Source: Microbaculum marinisediminis
Lineage (GTDB): Bacteria; Pseudomonadota; Alphaproteobacteria; Rhizobiales; Tepidamorphaceae
Direction of reading: 5' to 3'
Length of the DNA stretch: 64,000 nucleotides
Assembly (NCBI RefSeq): GCF_025397915.1
Contig: NZ_JALIDZ010000004.1
Coordinates: forward strand, 62,001 to 126,000
The notes below the pieces were generated by a model, which saw nothing but the letters and a program-made list of their open reading frames with translations, did no database searches and was not told the origin of the DNA. Within the stretch, counting starts at the first letter, position 1, and the number at the start of each line of letters is the position of its first letter. A program made the position numbers and the translations under genes. Below, piece by piece: positions 1 through 8,818 of the stretch.

Positions 1-1
1 A

Positions 2-292
2 TACACGGCGACGGCGCGCGACGGCGCGCGGCTGCTGCCGAAGATTGCCGTGATCTGCGATTCCTACGGGACGGCCCTGCATCCCTCCCTGCGGCTGTTC
101 TTCTCCTCGACCACGTTCATCCACACCGTGTCGATCGACACGGAATTGGCCCGGAAGGCGCTGGCGGAGGCCGATATCGTGCTGTTTCTGCGCGCGGAAC
201 GCTTCATTTGGCAGACCAGCGCGCAAACGCCGTTCGCCGAGGACAGCGACGCGGTGCTGACGCTGCTGTCCACCCTGGGCCGGCGCTCGTGA
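2..292 (+). CDS. C-terminal end of an AlgX/AlgJ-like (SGNH-type) polysaccharide O-acetyltransferase, partial
   Basis: The reading frame is open from the left edge and ends at TGA 290-292, so only about the last 96 residues are present. The fragment has a strand followed by CDSYGTALHP, which resembles the block that carries the nucleophile-side Asp-Ser in AlgX/AlgJ/DHHW-type SGNH acetyltransferases, then an ADIVLFLRAERFIW strand resembling the conserved C-terminal block. Such proteins acetylate exported polysaccharide in the periplasm. The dTDP-rhamnose and glycosyltransferase genes that follow on the same strand fit a role in surface glycan modification. With so little sequence, another SGNH hydrolase-like protein cannot be excluded. 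Confidence 0.5.
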   Translation, partial: YTATARDGARLLPKIAVICDSYGTALHPSLRLFFSSTTFIHTVSIDTELARKALAEADIVLFLRAERFIWQTSAQTPFAEDSDAVLTLLSTLGRRS

Positions 293-459
293 GCGTTACC
301 GCCGTCGCGGTTTGACTGACAGGGCGTCAGCGGCTAGTGGAAACGGCGGCGTCGGTGCCGCCTGACGTTGCAGTCGCCCGCGTCGGCAGGTCCGAACGCG
401 GCCCGACAGCGGCCGGCCACCGGTTCCCACATCCTACTCTCGGTGAAAAAGAGCTGTAG

Positions 460-1335
460 ATGAAAGGTATCATTCTCGCGGGCGGCAGCGGCACTCGTCT
501 GCATCCCCTGACCATCTCGATGAGCAAGCAGCTCCTGCCGGTCTACGACAAGCCGATGATCTACTATCCGCTGTCGGTGCTCATGCTTGCCGGCATCCGC
601 GAGATCCTGATCATCTCGACCCCGGAGCACCTGCCGCTGTACGAGACCCTGCTCGGCGACGGCCAGCAATGGGGGCTGTCGCTGTCCTACGCGGTGCAGC
701 CGAAGCCCGAAGGTCTGGCGCAGGCGTTCATCATCGGCGCCGACTTCATCGGCAACGACGCCTGCGCGCTGATCCTCGGCGACAACATCTTCTACGGCGA
801 CGGCCTCCAGGATCATCTGGAGGGTGCGGCCAGGCGCACCGAGGGCGCGACGGTGTTCGCCTATCAGGTGGTCGATCCGGAACGCTACGGGGTGATCGAA
901 TTCGACAGAGACGGCAAGGCGCTGTCGATCGAGGAGAAGCCCACGGCGCCGCGTTCGGACTGGGCCGTGACCGGGCTCTACTTCTACGACAACGACGTCG
1001 TCGCCATCGCCAGGGACGTGAAGCCGTCGGCACGCGGGGAACTCGAGATCACCACGGTCAACCAGACCTATCTCGAGCGCGGCCGGCTGCAGGTCGAGCG
1101 GCTCGGGCGCGGCTACGCCTGGCTCGACACAGGCACGCACGACGCCCTGCACGAGGCGTCTTCGTTCATCCAGACCATCGAGCGGCGCCAGGGGCTGAAG
1201 ATCGCCTGCCCCGAGGAAATCGCCTTCCTCAAGGGCTATATCGATCTCGACGCCCTGCTCGCCGCCGGCGAGCGGCTCGGCAAGACCGACTACGGACGGT
1301 ACCTGCTGCGCATCGGAGAACGGGCGCGCCAATGA
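460..1335 (+). CDS. rfbA: Glucose-1-phosphate thymidylyltransferase
   Basis: This 291-residue protein makes dTDP-glucose from glucose 1-phosphate and dTTP, the first step to dTDP-L-rhamnose. The nucleotide-binding signature [11 protein letters not shown] lies at about residues 8-18, followed by [30 protein letters not shown] (about residue 105), EEKP and [11 protein letters not shown] are all intact. The length is that of a normal RmlA. ATG 460 follows a 167-base spacer. The stop overlaps the next start as ATGA (1332-1335), so the downstream glycosyltransferase is probably translationally coupled. The other rhamnose genes (rfbB, rfbC) lie on the opposite strand at 3.9-5.5 kb. Confidence 0.95.
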   Translation: MKGIILAGGSGTRLHPLTISMSKQLLPVYDKPMIYYPLSVLMLAGIREILIISTPEHLPLYETLLGDGQQWGLSLSYAVQPKPEGLAQAFIIGADFIGNDACALILGDNIFYGDGLQDHLEGAARRTEGATVFAYQVVDPERYGVIEFDRDGKALSIEEKPTAPRSDWAVTGLYFYDNDVVAIARDVKPSARGELEITTVNQTYLERGRLQVERLGRGYAWLDTGTHDALHEASSFIQTIERRQGLKIACPEEIAFLKGYIDLDALLAAGERLGKTDYGRYLLRIGERARQ

Positions 1336-2579
1336 ACGCAATCCAGAAGCTGCAGTGGCTGCCGGCCTACGTGCAGCGCTACGGCTGGGCGACCGCGCTC
1401 AATCGCGGGCGCGGCGAAATCGGCAAGATGATCCCCGGTTCGCTCGGTAAGGCGATCAGCGGCGGCTACGGCCGTTTCAAGCTCGTCGACAAGTTCGAGA
1501 CCCATCTCGGGGAGGAGCAGGGCAGCGGCGATCCCGCCGTCATCGCCGCGGCGCCGCGCGATTCGATCACCTGGGTCATCCCCGACTTCGCGGCTGGCTC
1601 CGGCGGCCACACCACGATCCTGCGGATCGTGCGCGGCCTTGAGCTGCTCGGCTGGAAGAATCAGACGATCGTCATCAAGGAGCCCTACCGCTGGCTGCGG
1701 GCCGGGGAGGCCATCGCCGCGATCCACAAGCACTTCACGCCGCTGGAGCACACAAAGGTCGTGCTCGGCTGCCGGAACATCCCGCCGAGCCGGTTCCTGA
1801 TCGCGACCGGCTGGCAGACGGCCTACTGGGTGGCGAAATACAAGGACGCCGCCCACAAGATCTATTTCGTGCAGGATTTCGAGCCGTATTTCTATCCGGT
1901 CGGGTCGGAGCAGATCCTGGCCGAGGGCACCTACAGGCTCGGTCTCGACGCCATCACGGCCGGCGACTGGCTGAAGGACAAGCTGGCGGCCGAATACGGC
2001 ATGCGGACGCAGGCGATCTCGTTCTCCTGCGACCACGACATCTACAAGCCGGCGCCTCGCCGTCCCTCCAAATACGCCAAGCAGGTGTTCTTCTATTCGC
2101 GGCCGGGGACGGCGCGGCGCGCATTCGAGCTCGGCGTGCTGGCGCTGAAGCGGGTGTGCGACGCGCGCGGCGATACCGCGGCGCTGCTGGCGGGATGGGA
2201 CCTCGACTTCTACGACATCCCCTTCCCGCACGTCGACGCCGGCGTGGTGCCGCCGGCGAAGCTCGCCGACATGATCGGCCAGGCCGACGCGGCACTCGTC
2301 CTGTCGCTCACCAACCTGTCGCTGATGCCGCTCGAGGTTCTGTCCTGCGACTGCCCGCTGGTGGTCAACCGCGGCGCCAACAACGAGTGGCTGATCGACG
2401 AATCCGTCTCCTGGCACTGCGACCTGACGGTGGACAGCATCGCCGAGACTCTGATGACGGTGCTGGACGGCGGGGCTGAGGTCGATGCGCGCAGGAAGAA
2501 GGGCCTCGACCTCAGCCAGTCGACCTCCTGGGACAACGAGTTCAAGAAATTCAGTTCCTTTCTCGAGGCCTACGAATGA
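1332..2579 (+). CDS. WsaF-like glycosyltransferase (rhamnosyltransferase family)
   Basis: A 415-residue cytoplasmic glycosyltransferase. The N-terminal half has [17 protein letters not shown] and the block [16 protein letters not shown], which is characteristic of WsaF-type rhamnosyltransferases. The C-terminal half has a nucleotide-sugar Rossmann fold with [16 protein letters not shown] and [14 protein letters not shown]-like acidic contacts ([15 protein letters not shown]). The start is set at ATG 1332, inside the rfbA stop; a longer open frame upstream is only the rfbA shadow. The position directly after rfbA supports use of dTDP-rhamnose, but donor and acceptor are inferred. Confidence 0.78.
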   Translation: MNAIQKLQWLPAYVQRYGWATALNRGRGEIGKMIPGSLGKAISGGYGRFKLVDKFETHLGEEQGSGDPAVIAAAPRDSITWVIPDFAAGSGGHTTILRIVRGLELLGWKNQTIVIKEPYRWLRAGEAIAAIHKHFTPLEHTKVVLGCRNIPPSRFLIATGWQTAYWVAKYKDAAHKIYFVQDFEPYFYPVGSEQILAEGTYRLGLDAITAGDWLKDKLAAEYGMRTQAISFSCDHDIYKPAPRRPSKYAKQVFFYSRPGTARRAFELGVLALKRVCDARGDTAALLAGWDLDFYDIPFPHVDAGVVPPAKLADMIGQADAALVLSLTNLSLMPLEVLSCDCPLVVNRGANNEWLIDESVSWHCDLTVDSIAETLMTVLDGGAEVDARRKKGLDLSQSTSWDNEFKKFSSFLEAYE

Positions 2580-2618
2580 ACCGGGACGGCAGCGCCCCGG
2601 TCGCGGGAGCCTGAGCAG

Positions 2619-3761
2619 ATGAAGATCAGACTGGCGTGGCGCAGGGCGCGCAATCTCGTCCGGCCGAACCGGCTCGATCCGCTGCGCATCAACGCCGTCA
2701 ACAATCCCGCCTACAGCTCCACCGTCGTCGACGCCGACAGCGGCCGCCGATCGGTGATGGGGACGGGGCGCAAGGATGCCTGCGCCGTCATCCGCGAGAG
2801 CAGCCTGAAGCCCGGCGCGCCGCGCACCGCGATCGTGCTCGGCGTGGCGCGCGGCGGGACCTCGATGGTCTCCGGGGTGCTGCGCGGCCTGGGCCTCTTC
2901 ATGGGCGACAATCTCGGCTTCAACCATGAGGACTCCACGGTCCAGGCCATCGTCTCCAAGAAGAATTTCGGCGATTTCGGCAAGCTCGCGCGCGAGCGCG
3001 ACGGCGAACACCGGATCTGGGGCTTCAAGTTCCCCGAGGCCTCGCAGATGATGGACAGGTTTCATCCGAGCCTGCGCAATCCGCACTATCTGTTCGTGAT
3101 GCGCCACCCGATGGCGCGCGGCATGAGCGTGGTGGCGCGCACCGGCGGCACCCTGCCGGCGGCGATCAAGGACGCGCTGACGAACTATCAGGCGATCTTC
3201 AGCTTCATCGACCAGGTCGACGCCCCGGTGCTGATGATCAACTACGAGCAGGCCACCGAGAACCCGCGGGCCTGCGTCGAACAGGTGGCGCGTTTCCTGG
3301 GCCTCGAGGCCGAACCGGAGACGATCGAGCGGGCCGCCTCGATGATCCTCGACCAGGGCGCGGGCTATCTGAACCTGCCGGAGTACTGGTTCGGCGCCGA
3401 GGAGGCGTCCGCCCCGGCCGAGAGCGGGCTCAAGCCGGTCGACGCGGCCGCCGGCAGGCCGAAAAAGGGCGAAATCGGCTACGCCGGGGACCGCGCCTCG
3501 GTTTGGCTGGCGCCCGAGACGGGCTTTCCCAAGACCTTCTGGCTCCGGTTCACGCTGTCGCGAACCGGCGATGACGACCGCGTCCGGCTCTACTACGACT
3601 ACGATGGCCGGTTCCACCTCGGCCACCGCCTGCTCATGGATCTGACCTCGCGCTCACCGGTCCTGAAGATCCAGACGACGGGCAGCCTGAAGCGCCTGGC
3701 CATCGTGCCGCTGGCCAAGGACGGCACAGTCGAGGACGTGCGGATCGACGTCGAGGCCTAG
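2619..3761 (+). CDS. Sulfotransferase-family protein with C-terminal extension
   Basis: This 380-residue protein has a PAPS-binding P-loop-like segment (AIVLGVARGGTSMVSGVL, about residues 70-88) and the later strand HYLFVMRHPMARGMSVV, which matches the 3'-phosphate-binding Arg/Ser region of sulfotransferases. About the last 110 residues form a separate beta-rich region after the catalytic domain; I do not recognise it. ATG 2619 is preceded by a GGGAGC ribosome binding site. It is the last gene of the plus-strand operon rfbA-GT-sulfotransferase, which suggests sulfation of the rhamnose-containing glycan. The acceptor is unknown, and a kinase-like P-loop role is the main alternative. Confidence 0.65.
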   Translation: MKIRLAWRRARNLVRPNRLDPLRINAVNNPAYSSTVVDADSGRRSVMGTGRKDACAVIRESSLKPGAPRTAIVLGVARGGTSMVSGVLRGLGLFMGDNLGFNHEDSTVQAIVSKKNFGDFGKLARERDGEHRIWGFKFPEASQMMDRFHPSLRNPHYLFVMRHPMARGMSVVARTGGTLPAAIKDALTNYQAIFSFIDQVDAPVLMINYEQATENPRACVEQVARFLGLEAEPETIERAASMILDQGAGYLNLPEYWFGAEEASAPAESGLKPVDAAAGRPKKGEIGYAGDRASVWLAPETGFPKTFWLRFTLSRTGDDDRVRLYYDYDGRFHLGHRLLMDLTSRSPVLKIQTTGSLKRLAIVPLAKDGTVEDVRIDVEA

Positions 3762-3765
3762 GCCG

Positions 3766-3853
3766 AGCCTCGAAAGGCTTGCGGTCCGGAAGACAGGAAC
3801 CCGAAAGACAGCCCCCCAGAAAGACGGGCCCCCGAAAAACGGGAACCCGGGGC
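3766..3853. repeat. Hairpin and degenerate ~15-base repeats between convergent operons
   Basis: Five bases after the sulfotransferase stop lies a perfect hairpin (AGCCT, loop CGAA, AGGCT, 3766-3779). It is followed by three or four diverged copies of a unit resembling CCGAAAGACAGCCCC up to the rfbB stop. The stem could end transcription from one or both sides, although neither side has a run of T. The repeat units are imperfect and were aligned by eye. Confidence 0.4.
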
Positions 3854-4912
3854 TCAGGCGCGCAGGCCGAGCCGCTCGCCGGTATAGCGCCCGTCGCGGA
3901 TCGGCGCCCACCACGCTTCGTTGTCGAGATACCAGTCGACGGTCTTGGCGAGACCCGACTCGAAGTCCTCGCGCGGCGTCCAGCCGAGCTCGCGGGCGAT
4001 CTTCGAGGCGTCGATCGCGTAGCGCAGGTCGTGGCCGGGACGGTCGGCGACAAAGGTGATCAGGTCGCGGCGGCGGCTGCCGTCGGCGCGCGGCCGGCGC
4101 GCGTCGACGAGATCGCAGATCGCCTCGACCACATCGAGATTGCTGCGCTCGGCGTCGCCGCCGACGTTGTAGGATTCCCCCGGGGTCCCCTTCGTCAGCA
4201 CCGTCGCCAGCGCGCGGGCGTGGTCCTCGACATAGAGCCAGTCGCGGATGTTGCTGCCGCTGCCATAGACGGGCAGCGCCTTGTCCTCCATCGCGTTGAG
4301 GATCATCAGCGGGATGAGCTTCTCGGGAAAGTGATAGGGGCCGTAATTGTTAGAGCAGTTCGACAGCACGACCGGCAGGCCGTAGGTGTGCCACCAGGCC
4401 AGGGCGAGATGATCCGACGCCGCCTTGGAGGCCGAATAGGGCGACGAGGGCTCGTACGCCGTCTCCTCGGTGAAGACCCCGGACTCCAGCGGCAGCGAGC
4501 CGTAGACCTCGTCCGTCGAGACGTGATGGAAGCGGAACGCCTGCTTCCTGTCCTCGGGCAGACCGGACCAGTAGTGCCGCGCCGCCTCTAGCAGCCGGTA
4601 GGTGCCGACGATGTTGGTCTGGATGAATTCCTCCGGCCCGTCGATCGAGCGGTCGACATGGCTTTCGGCGGCCAGATGCATGATCCCGTCGACCTGCTCC
4701 TCGACCAGCAGCGCGTGGATCGCGTCGCGGTCGCAGATGTCGATCTTGGCAAAGCGGTAGCGCGGATCGCCGGCGATCGGGTCGAGCGAGGACAGGTTCG
4801 CCGCGTAGGTGAGCTTGTCGACGTTGACCACCGCGTGGTCCGTGTCGGCGATCAGATGGCGGCACACCGCCGATCCAATGAAGCCGGCGCCACCGGTCAC
4901 CAGGATCTTCAT
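3854..4912 (-). CDS. rfbB: dTDP-glucose 4,6-dehydratase
   Basis: A 352-residue extended short-chain dehydrogenase that converts dTDP-glucose to dTDP-4-keto-6-deoxyglucose. The NAD site GGAGFIGS is at the N-terminus, [11 protein letters not shown] carries the catalytic Thr-Asp-Glu, and YSASKAASD carries the Tyr-Lys pair. The start is ATG at 4912, eight bases after GAGGAG; the GTG at 4921 leaves no room for that site. It is the last gene of a minus-strand operon (sulfotransferase, glycosyltransferase, rfbC, rfbB) that converges on the rfbA operon. Confidence 0.95.
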   Translation of the reverse strand: MKILVTGGAGFIGSAVCRHLIADTDHAVVNVDKLTYAANLSSLDPIAGDPRYRFAKIDICDRDAIHALLVEEQVDGIMHLAAESHVDRSIDGPEEFIQTNIVGTYRLLEAARHYWSGLPEDRKQAFRFHHVSTDEVYGSLPLESGVFTEETAYEPSSPYSASKAASDHLALAWWHTYGLPVVLSNCSNNYGPYHFPEKLIPLMILNAMEDKALPVYGSGSNIRDWLYVEDHARALATVLTKGTPGESYNVGGDAERSNLDVVEAICDLVDARRPRADGSRRRDLITFVADRPGHDLRYAIDASKIARELGWTPREDFESGLAKTVDWYLDNEAWWAPIRDGRYTGERLGLRA

Positions 4913-4924
4913 CGCAGGCACTCC

Positions 4925-5485
4925 TCAATACCGGAAATAGGCCGGCAGGTCCTTCAGACGCGGATGATGCCGATCCTTGTCCGACAGGATCGCCCCGGCC
5001 GGTTCGACCGGCCAGGCGATCGCGAGCGCCGGATCGTCGAAGGCCAGACCGTGGTCATTGTCGGGGGCGTAATAGCCCGTGACCTTGTATTGCACCTCGG
5101 TATCGGGCTCAAGCGTGCAGAACCCGTGGGCGAAGCCCGGCGGGATCCACAACTGGCACCAGTTCCCCGCCGACAGCTCGGCGGCCACGTGACGGCCGTA
5201 GGTCGGCGAGCCGACGCGGATATCGACGGCGACGTCGAACACCGCGCCGCGCGACACCCGCAGCAGCTTGCCCTGCGCATAGGGCGGAGACTGGAAGTGC
5301 AGCCCCCGGATGACGCCGATCTCGGAGGACATCGAATGATTGTCCTGGACGAACTCGGCGGCGATCCCGGTCGCCTCGACGAAGGTGTGGCGGTTCCAGG
5401 TTTCGGAAAAGAACCCGCGGTGATCGCCGTGTTTCTTCGGCGTGATCCGCAGGATGTCGGGGATTTCGCAGGGCTCAACCAGCAC
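4925..5485 (-). CDS. rfbC: dTDP-4-dehydrorhamnose 3,5-epimerase
   Basis: A 186-residue cupin-fold epimerase, normal length for RmlC. The hallmark residues are visible: RGLHFQ with the catalytic His, the strand SRGAVFDVAVDIRVGSPTYG, and GFAHGFCTLEPDTEVQYKVTGYY with the substrate-binding Tyr. The only plausible start is GTG 5485, with GGAGG about nine bases upstream. rfbB follows 12 bases after its stop. It supplies the L-rhamnose precursor; the final reductase, rfbD, is not in this window. Confidence 0.93.
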   Translation of the reverse strand: MLVEPCEIPDILRITPKKHGDHRGFFSETWNRHTFVEATGIAAEFVQDNHSMSSEIGVIRGLHFQSPPYAQGKLLRVSRGAVFDVAVDIRVGSPTYGRHVAAELSAGNWCQLWIPPGFAHGFCTLEPDTEVQYKVTGYYAPDNDHGLAFDDPALAIAWPVEPAGAILSDKDRHHPRLKDLPAYFRY

Positions 5486-5503
5486 GGCCGTCGGCCTCCG
5501 ATC

Positions 5504-6496
5504 CTAGTGTTCTTCCGCGGACCAGCGCGGGGTGGTGACGGGAAGGCTGCGCTGCAGGCGCTTGTCGCGCGACAGCGACAGGCGCAGGCTCCCGGGAAGC
5601 CGCGGCGCGTGGGCGCCGACCATCTGGCCGCTCACCGAGGCAACGTCCAGGGAAAGCCGCTTCAGCGTCGCGAAGGGCGAAATCCGGTTGCGCCAGGCGA
5701 AGGCGAGGTCGCGCTTGGCGAGATAGCCGATCGACAGGAAAGCACGGACCGGACGCGCGTTCAAACGATAGCCGAACAGGACGCGGAAGGCGTTCGATTC
5801 GTCGAACGAGCGCTGGAATCGCTCGAAAACGCCGTAATCGTGCGAATGGTAGACGACCGCGTCCGGCGCGTAGGCCTTGGCATAGCCGGCCTCGATCATC
5901 CGGTGCGCCCAGATCTGGTCCTCGGCGAACTCGACATCCGGATAGGGCAACGTCTCCCAGACGCTGCGCCTGAGGCACGAATTGTTGTCGGAGTAGAAGT
6001 GCAGGAACTGGCGCCAGCCCTGGTCGGTCTCGTATCGCTGCGGATCGGTCTTTCGGGAGACGACCGGCGGCTGCCTGGAAAAGCGGTCGAAATGAACCTC
6101 CAGGTCACGCTTGGTGAAGGGACTGGCGTCGGGATAGGCGACGTGGCGGCCGAAGGCGCCGGCGATACTGGGGTCCTGCTCGAGCGCCCCGACCAGCGCG
6201 CGCAGCCAGGCGTTGTCGACCGGCAGGGCGTCGTGGGTCAGGAACGCCACGTATTCGCTCGTTGTCAGCGACGCGCCGAGATTACGGGTGCGGCCATGGC
6301 CGAAGTCCTCCGGCGCGATCTCGTGCAGGCGCACGCCCGGCTTCGCGCGCGCATAGTCCTGGGTGCCGTCGCTGGAGCCTGAATCGATCACCAGCACCTC
6401 GTAGGGCCAGGGGCAGTCCTGCGCGAGCACGCGATCGAGCACGTCCCGGAAGATCCGGCCCGGGTTCTTGGTGGGAATGACGACTGAGACCTTCAT
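5504..6496 (-). CDS. Family 2 glycosyltransferase (rhamnosyltransferase-like)
   Basis: A 330-residue GT-A enzyme. It starts with VSVVIPTKNPG, followed by VIDSGSSDGTQDYA, the GHGRTRNLGA segment and FLTHDALP (DxD-like metal site), a layout typical of bacterial rhamnosyltransferases of family GT2. FAEDQIWAHRMIEAG is the expected acidic ED base motif in the second half. There is no membrane segment, so it acts at the inner face of the inner membrane. It lies 18 bases upstream of rfbC and 21 downstream of a sulfotransferase-like gene, so rhamnose transfer is likely but not shown. Confidence 0.85.
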   Translation of the reverse strand: MKVSVVIPTKNPGRIFRDVLDRVLAQDCPWPYEVLVIDSGSSDGTQDYARAKPGVRLHEIAPEDFGHGRTRNLGASLTTSEYVAFLTHDALPVDNAWLRALVGALEQDPSIAGAFGRHVAYPDASPFTKRDLEVHFDRFSRQPPVVSRKTDPQRYETDQGWRQFLHFYSDNNSCLRRSVWETLPYPDVEFAEDQIWAHRMIEAGYAKAYAPDAVVYHSHDYGVFERFQRSFDESNAFRVLFGYRLNARPVRAFLSIGYLAKRDLAFAWRNRISPFATLKRLSLDVASVSGQMVGAHAPRLPGSLRLSLSRDKRLQRSLPVTTPRWSAEEH

Positions 6497-6517
6497 GCGG
6501 TATCGGCGCTGGGCTCT

Positions 6518-7228
6518 CTAACCGGCTGCATCCGCCGGCGACGTCCGTCGCACCAGGTGTTTCGGCGTCTGCGGACTGTGATCGGTCTTGAGGATCTTCT
6601 CGATCCGATCCGGATGATAGGCCAGGCCCGCGAACGCGAACAGCTCCCGCAGCGGCTCGCTGTCGGCCTTTAGATCTTTATAGTCAATGGAGAACGTATT
6701 GGTCCTCCTGGAGGCTATGTTCTCGAACTTTCGGTCGCACGCCGCCAGCTTCTCCGCGAGCTTCCTCTTGTTCTTCTTGCTCTTGTAAAACCCGCTAGAC
6801 GCGACCTTTTCGTGATCCCGGGTCAGGAAAACGTAGACGGGATCGGGAAATATCATGTCCATGAAATCGATATACTCGAGCAGATCCCGCTCGCCCATCT
6901 GCAAATAGCGGACTTCCTTGAACCCGATCGTGGTCGGGCCGGACAGCCACGGCCGCGGCACCGCCAGGACCTTGTAGACGGCCTGCCGGCACATGGCGAT
7001 GAAGCCGGTGAGGTCGGCCTTGTCGATTCCGTAGAAGGGATGGTTGGGCTTCGTCCCGCCGCGCCGCTTCGACTGCACCAGCGCGCTGTAGGCCTTGTAC
7101 AGGTTGTAGAAGAAATTGCCGTTCTCGCCCCGGATCAGCGTGCGGTCGGCCGTGTTCAGCAGCCCGACGAGGAGCGTCGAGCCGGTGCGACCGTAGGTGA
7201 TGATGATCACGGATCGTTTGGCGCTCAT
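6518..7228 (-). CDS. Sulfotransferase-like protein
   Basis: A 236-residue protein with an N-terminal PAPS-loop motif IIITYGRTGSTLLVGLLN (about residues 7-24), the characteristic 5'-phosphosulfate-binding loop of Stf0/LPS-type sulfotransferases. The strand VYVFLTRDHEKVASSGFY has the Arg and Ser expected for 3'-phosphate contact, and FSIDYKDLKAD is the usual second conserved strand. It is shorter than many family members. It heads the minus-strand operon with the GT2 and rfbCB genes and is the second sulfotransferase-like gene in this cluster. Confidence 0.7.
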   Translation of the reverse strand: MSAKRSVIIITYGRTGSTLLVGLLNTADRTLIRGENGNFFYNLYKAYSALVQSKRRGGTKPNHPFYGIDKADLTGFIAMCRQAVYKVLAVPRPWLSGPTTIGFKEVRYLQMGERDLLEYIDFMDMIFPDPVYVFLTRDHEKVASSGFYKSKKNKRKLAEKLAACDRKFENIASRRTNTFSIDYKDLKADSEPLRELFAFAGLAYHPDRIEKILKTDHSPQTPKHLVRRTSPADAAG

Positions 7229-7616
7229 ATGCCGCCCTTGACGTCAGTCTTTGTGCCATCCGGCTCCCGATCGCGCGGGACGTCGCTTCGGCAAGCAGGG
7301 AGTGCTGGGGGTTCTATTGCTCAAGGCGAGCCGGGACAAGTCAAACCTGTCATGCCGCCGTATACAGGCTCCGCCGAGGCGAGGCCGGCGACGACCGATT
7401 GCTCGCCAAAGCCGCCTTCAGGCGGCCGCCGACGCCGCCCACGCTTTGGAAGCGACCATCAAGGAGACCGACGACGACGCGGTGGATGTGTTCGAAGCGG
7501 AAATGGGCTGAGCCGGGAACCAGCCGACGGGCAGAGCCGCGCGCTCTTGATTTCGCGGTCCCGTCTGTGCGACAGCGAGCGGCGACAAACACCCCTTGCG
7601 TGAGCGACCGGTACCA
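7229..7616. other. Intergenic region between divergent operons, no supported gene
   Basis: This 388-base stretch separates the minus-strand sulfotransferase gene from the plus-strand ydcH-like gene and should hold promoters for both. An open frame covers 7251-7511, and its last 30 codons read like protein, ending DAVDVFEAEMG. But it begins at TTG, has no ribosome binding site, and its N-terminal half is low-complexity Arg-rich. I see no convincing promoter or hairpin. A decayed gene remnant is possible. Confidence 0.4.
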
Positions 7617-7853
7617 ATGACCCATACACCCCACGAACTGCACGAAGAATTTCCGGAATACGCCGAGAAAATCCACGAGCTGAAGACGGCGAACAACCAC
7701 TTCCACAAGCTCGCCGAGGAGTATCATCGCGTAAACCGCGACATCCATCGCGCCGAGACCGACGTCGAGCCGACCACCGACGACCATCTGGAAGAGATGA
7801 AGAAAGAGCGGCTGAAGCTGAAGGACGAGATCTTCGGCATGCTGCACGCCTGA
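7617..7853 (+). CDS. YdcH-family (DUF465) small helical protein
   Basis: A 78-residue charged protein with the DUF465 pattern: FPEYAEKIHELKTANNHF, then HKLAEEYHRVNRDIHRAE, and the C-terminal HLEEMKKERLKLKDEIFGML. It should form an antiparallel helical hairpin in the cytoplasm. ATG 7617 is preferred over a TTG 21 bases upstream because the family motif starts soon after it. Family members are abundant in Proteobacteria and their function is unknown. The next gene starts 31 bases downstream. Confidence 0.85.
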   Translation: MTHTPHELHEEFPEYAEKIHELKTANNHFHKLAEEYHRVNRDIHRAETDVEPTTDDHLEEMKKERLKLKDEIFGMLHA

Positions 7854-7883
7854 GGCACGCCCCAGGCGCCGGAGGGCCCCGCA

Positions 7884-8801
7884 ATGACGGAACCCGCCTA
7901 TCCGCGCGACATGATCGGATACGGCCGCGACGTGCCGGAGGCCGACTGGCCGGCCGGCGCGCGCATCGCCGTCCAGTTCGTCATCAACTACGAGGAAGGC
8001 GGCGAGAACTCGATCCTGCACGGGGACGCCGCCTCCGAGGCCTTCCTGTCGGAGACCATCGGCGCGGAGCCGTGGCCCGGCAAGCGCCACTTGAACATGG
8101 AGTCGGTCTACGAATACGGCTCCCGGGCCGGATTCTGGCGGCTGTGGCGCCTGTTCACCTCACGGGGCGTGCCGGTCACCGTCTATGGCGTGGCCATGGC
8201 GCTGGCCCGCAACCCGGACGCGGTCGCGGCCATGACGGAGGCCGACTGGGAGATCGCCAGCCACGGCTACCGCTGGATCGAATATCGCGACATCGCCGAG
8301 GACGTGGAGCGCCGGCACCTGAACGAGGCGATCCGCATCCACGCGGAGACAACGGGCGAGCGACCGCTGGGCTGGTATCTCGGCCGCTGCTCGGAGAACA
8401 CGCGACGGCTGGTGATGGAGGAGGGCGGCTTCCTCTACGATTCCGATTCCTACGCCGACGACCTGCCCTACTGGGTTTCAGGGCCCAGGGGGCCGCACCT
8501 CGTCATCCCCTACACGCTGGACGCCAACGACATGCGCTTCGCCACGGCGCAGGGCTTCAATTCCGGCGACCAGTTCCACGCCTATCTGCGCGACAGCTTC
8601 GACGTGCTCTACGCCGAGGGCGCCGCGCGTCCGAGGATGATGTCGATCGGGCTGCACTGCCGGCTCGCCGGACGGCCGGGACGGACGGCGGCGCTGGCGC
8701 GGTTCCTCGACTACGTGCTCGAGCACGAGGACGCCTGGGTGTGCCGGCGCGTCGACATCGCCCGGCACTGGCACGGCCGGCACAAGCCGACCGCCCGATA
8801 G
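7884..8801 (+). CDS. puuE: PuuE-type allantoinase / polysaccharide-deacetylase-fold hydrolase
   Basis: This 305-residue protein has the NodB-like fold of the cofactor-independent allantoinase PuuE. The signature parts visible are MIGYGRDVPEADWPAGARIAV near the start, NYEEGGE, WEIASHGYRWIEY (with the family His) and GWYLGRCSENTRRLV, then DSDSYADDLPYW. PuuE opens allantoin to allantoate in purine breakdown. ATG 7884 follows GGAGGG. No other ureide gene is adjacent, so the assignment rests on sequence alone; a related deacetylase is the alternative. Confidence 0.85.
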   Translation: MTEPAYPRDMIGYGRDVPEADWPAGARIAVQFVINYEEGGENSILHGDAASEAFLSETIGAEPWPGKRHLNMESVYEYGSRAGFWRLWRLFTSRGVPVTVYGVAMALARNPDAVAAMTEADWEIASHGYRWIEYRDIAEDVERRHLNEAIRIHAETTGERPLGWYLGRCSENTRRLVMEEGGFLYDSDSYADDLPYWVSGPRGPHLVIPYTLDANDMRFATAQGFNSGDQFHAYLRDSFDVLYAEGAARPRMMSIGLHCRLAGRPGRTAALARFLDYVLEHEDAWVCRRVDIARHWHGRHKPTAR

Positions 8802-8818
8802 CCGATGCCCGGCGCCCG

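Noticed and set aside
316-330. Small hairpin CTGAC-AGGGC-GTCAG after the acetyltransferase fragment
   Set aside because: A five-base stem without T tract is too weak in a GC-rich background to call a terminator.
345-362. GGCGGC/GCCGCC hairpin upstream of rfbA
   Set aside because: Six-base GC stems are common by chance here and no T run follows.
1290-3626. 778-codon minus-strand frame over the glycosyltransferase and sulfotransferase
   Set aside because: Shadow of two well-supported plus-strand genes; low-complexity composition rich in Arg, Val and Asp.
7251-7511. 86-codon open frame before the ydcH-like gene
   Set aside because: It starts with TTG, has no ribosome binding site, and its N-terminal half is Arg-rich low complexity; kept only as a note on the intergenic region.
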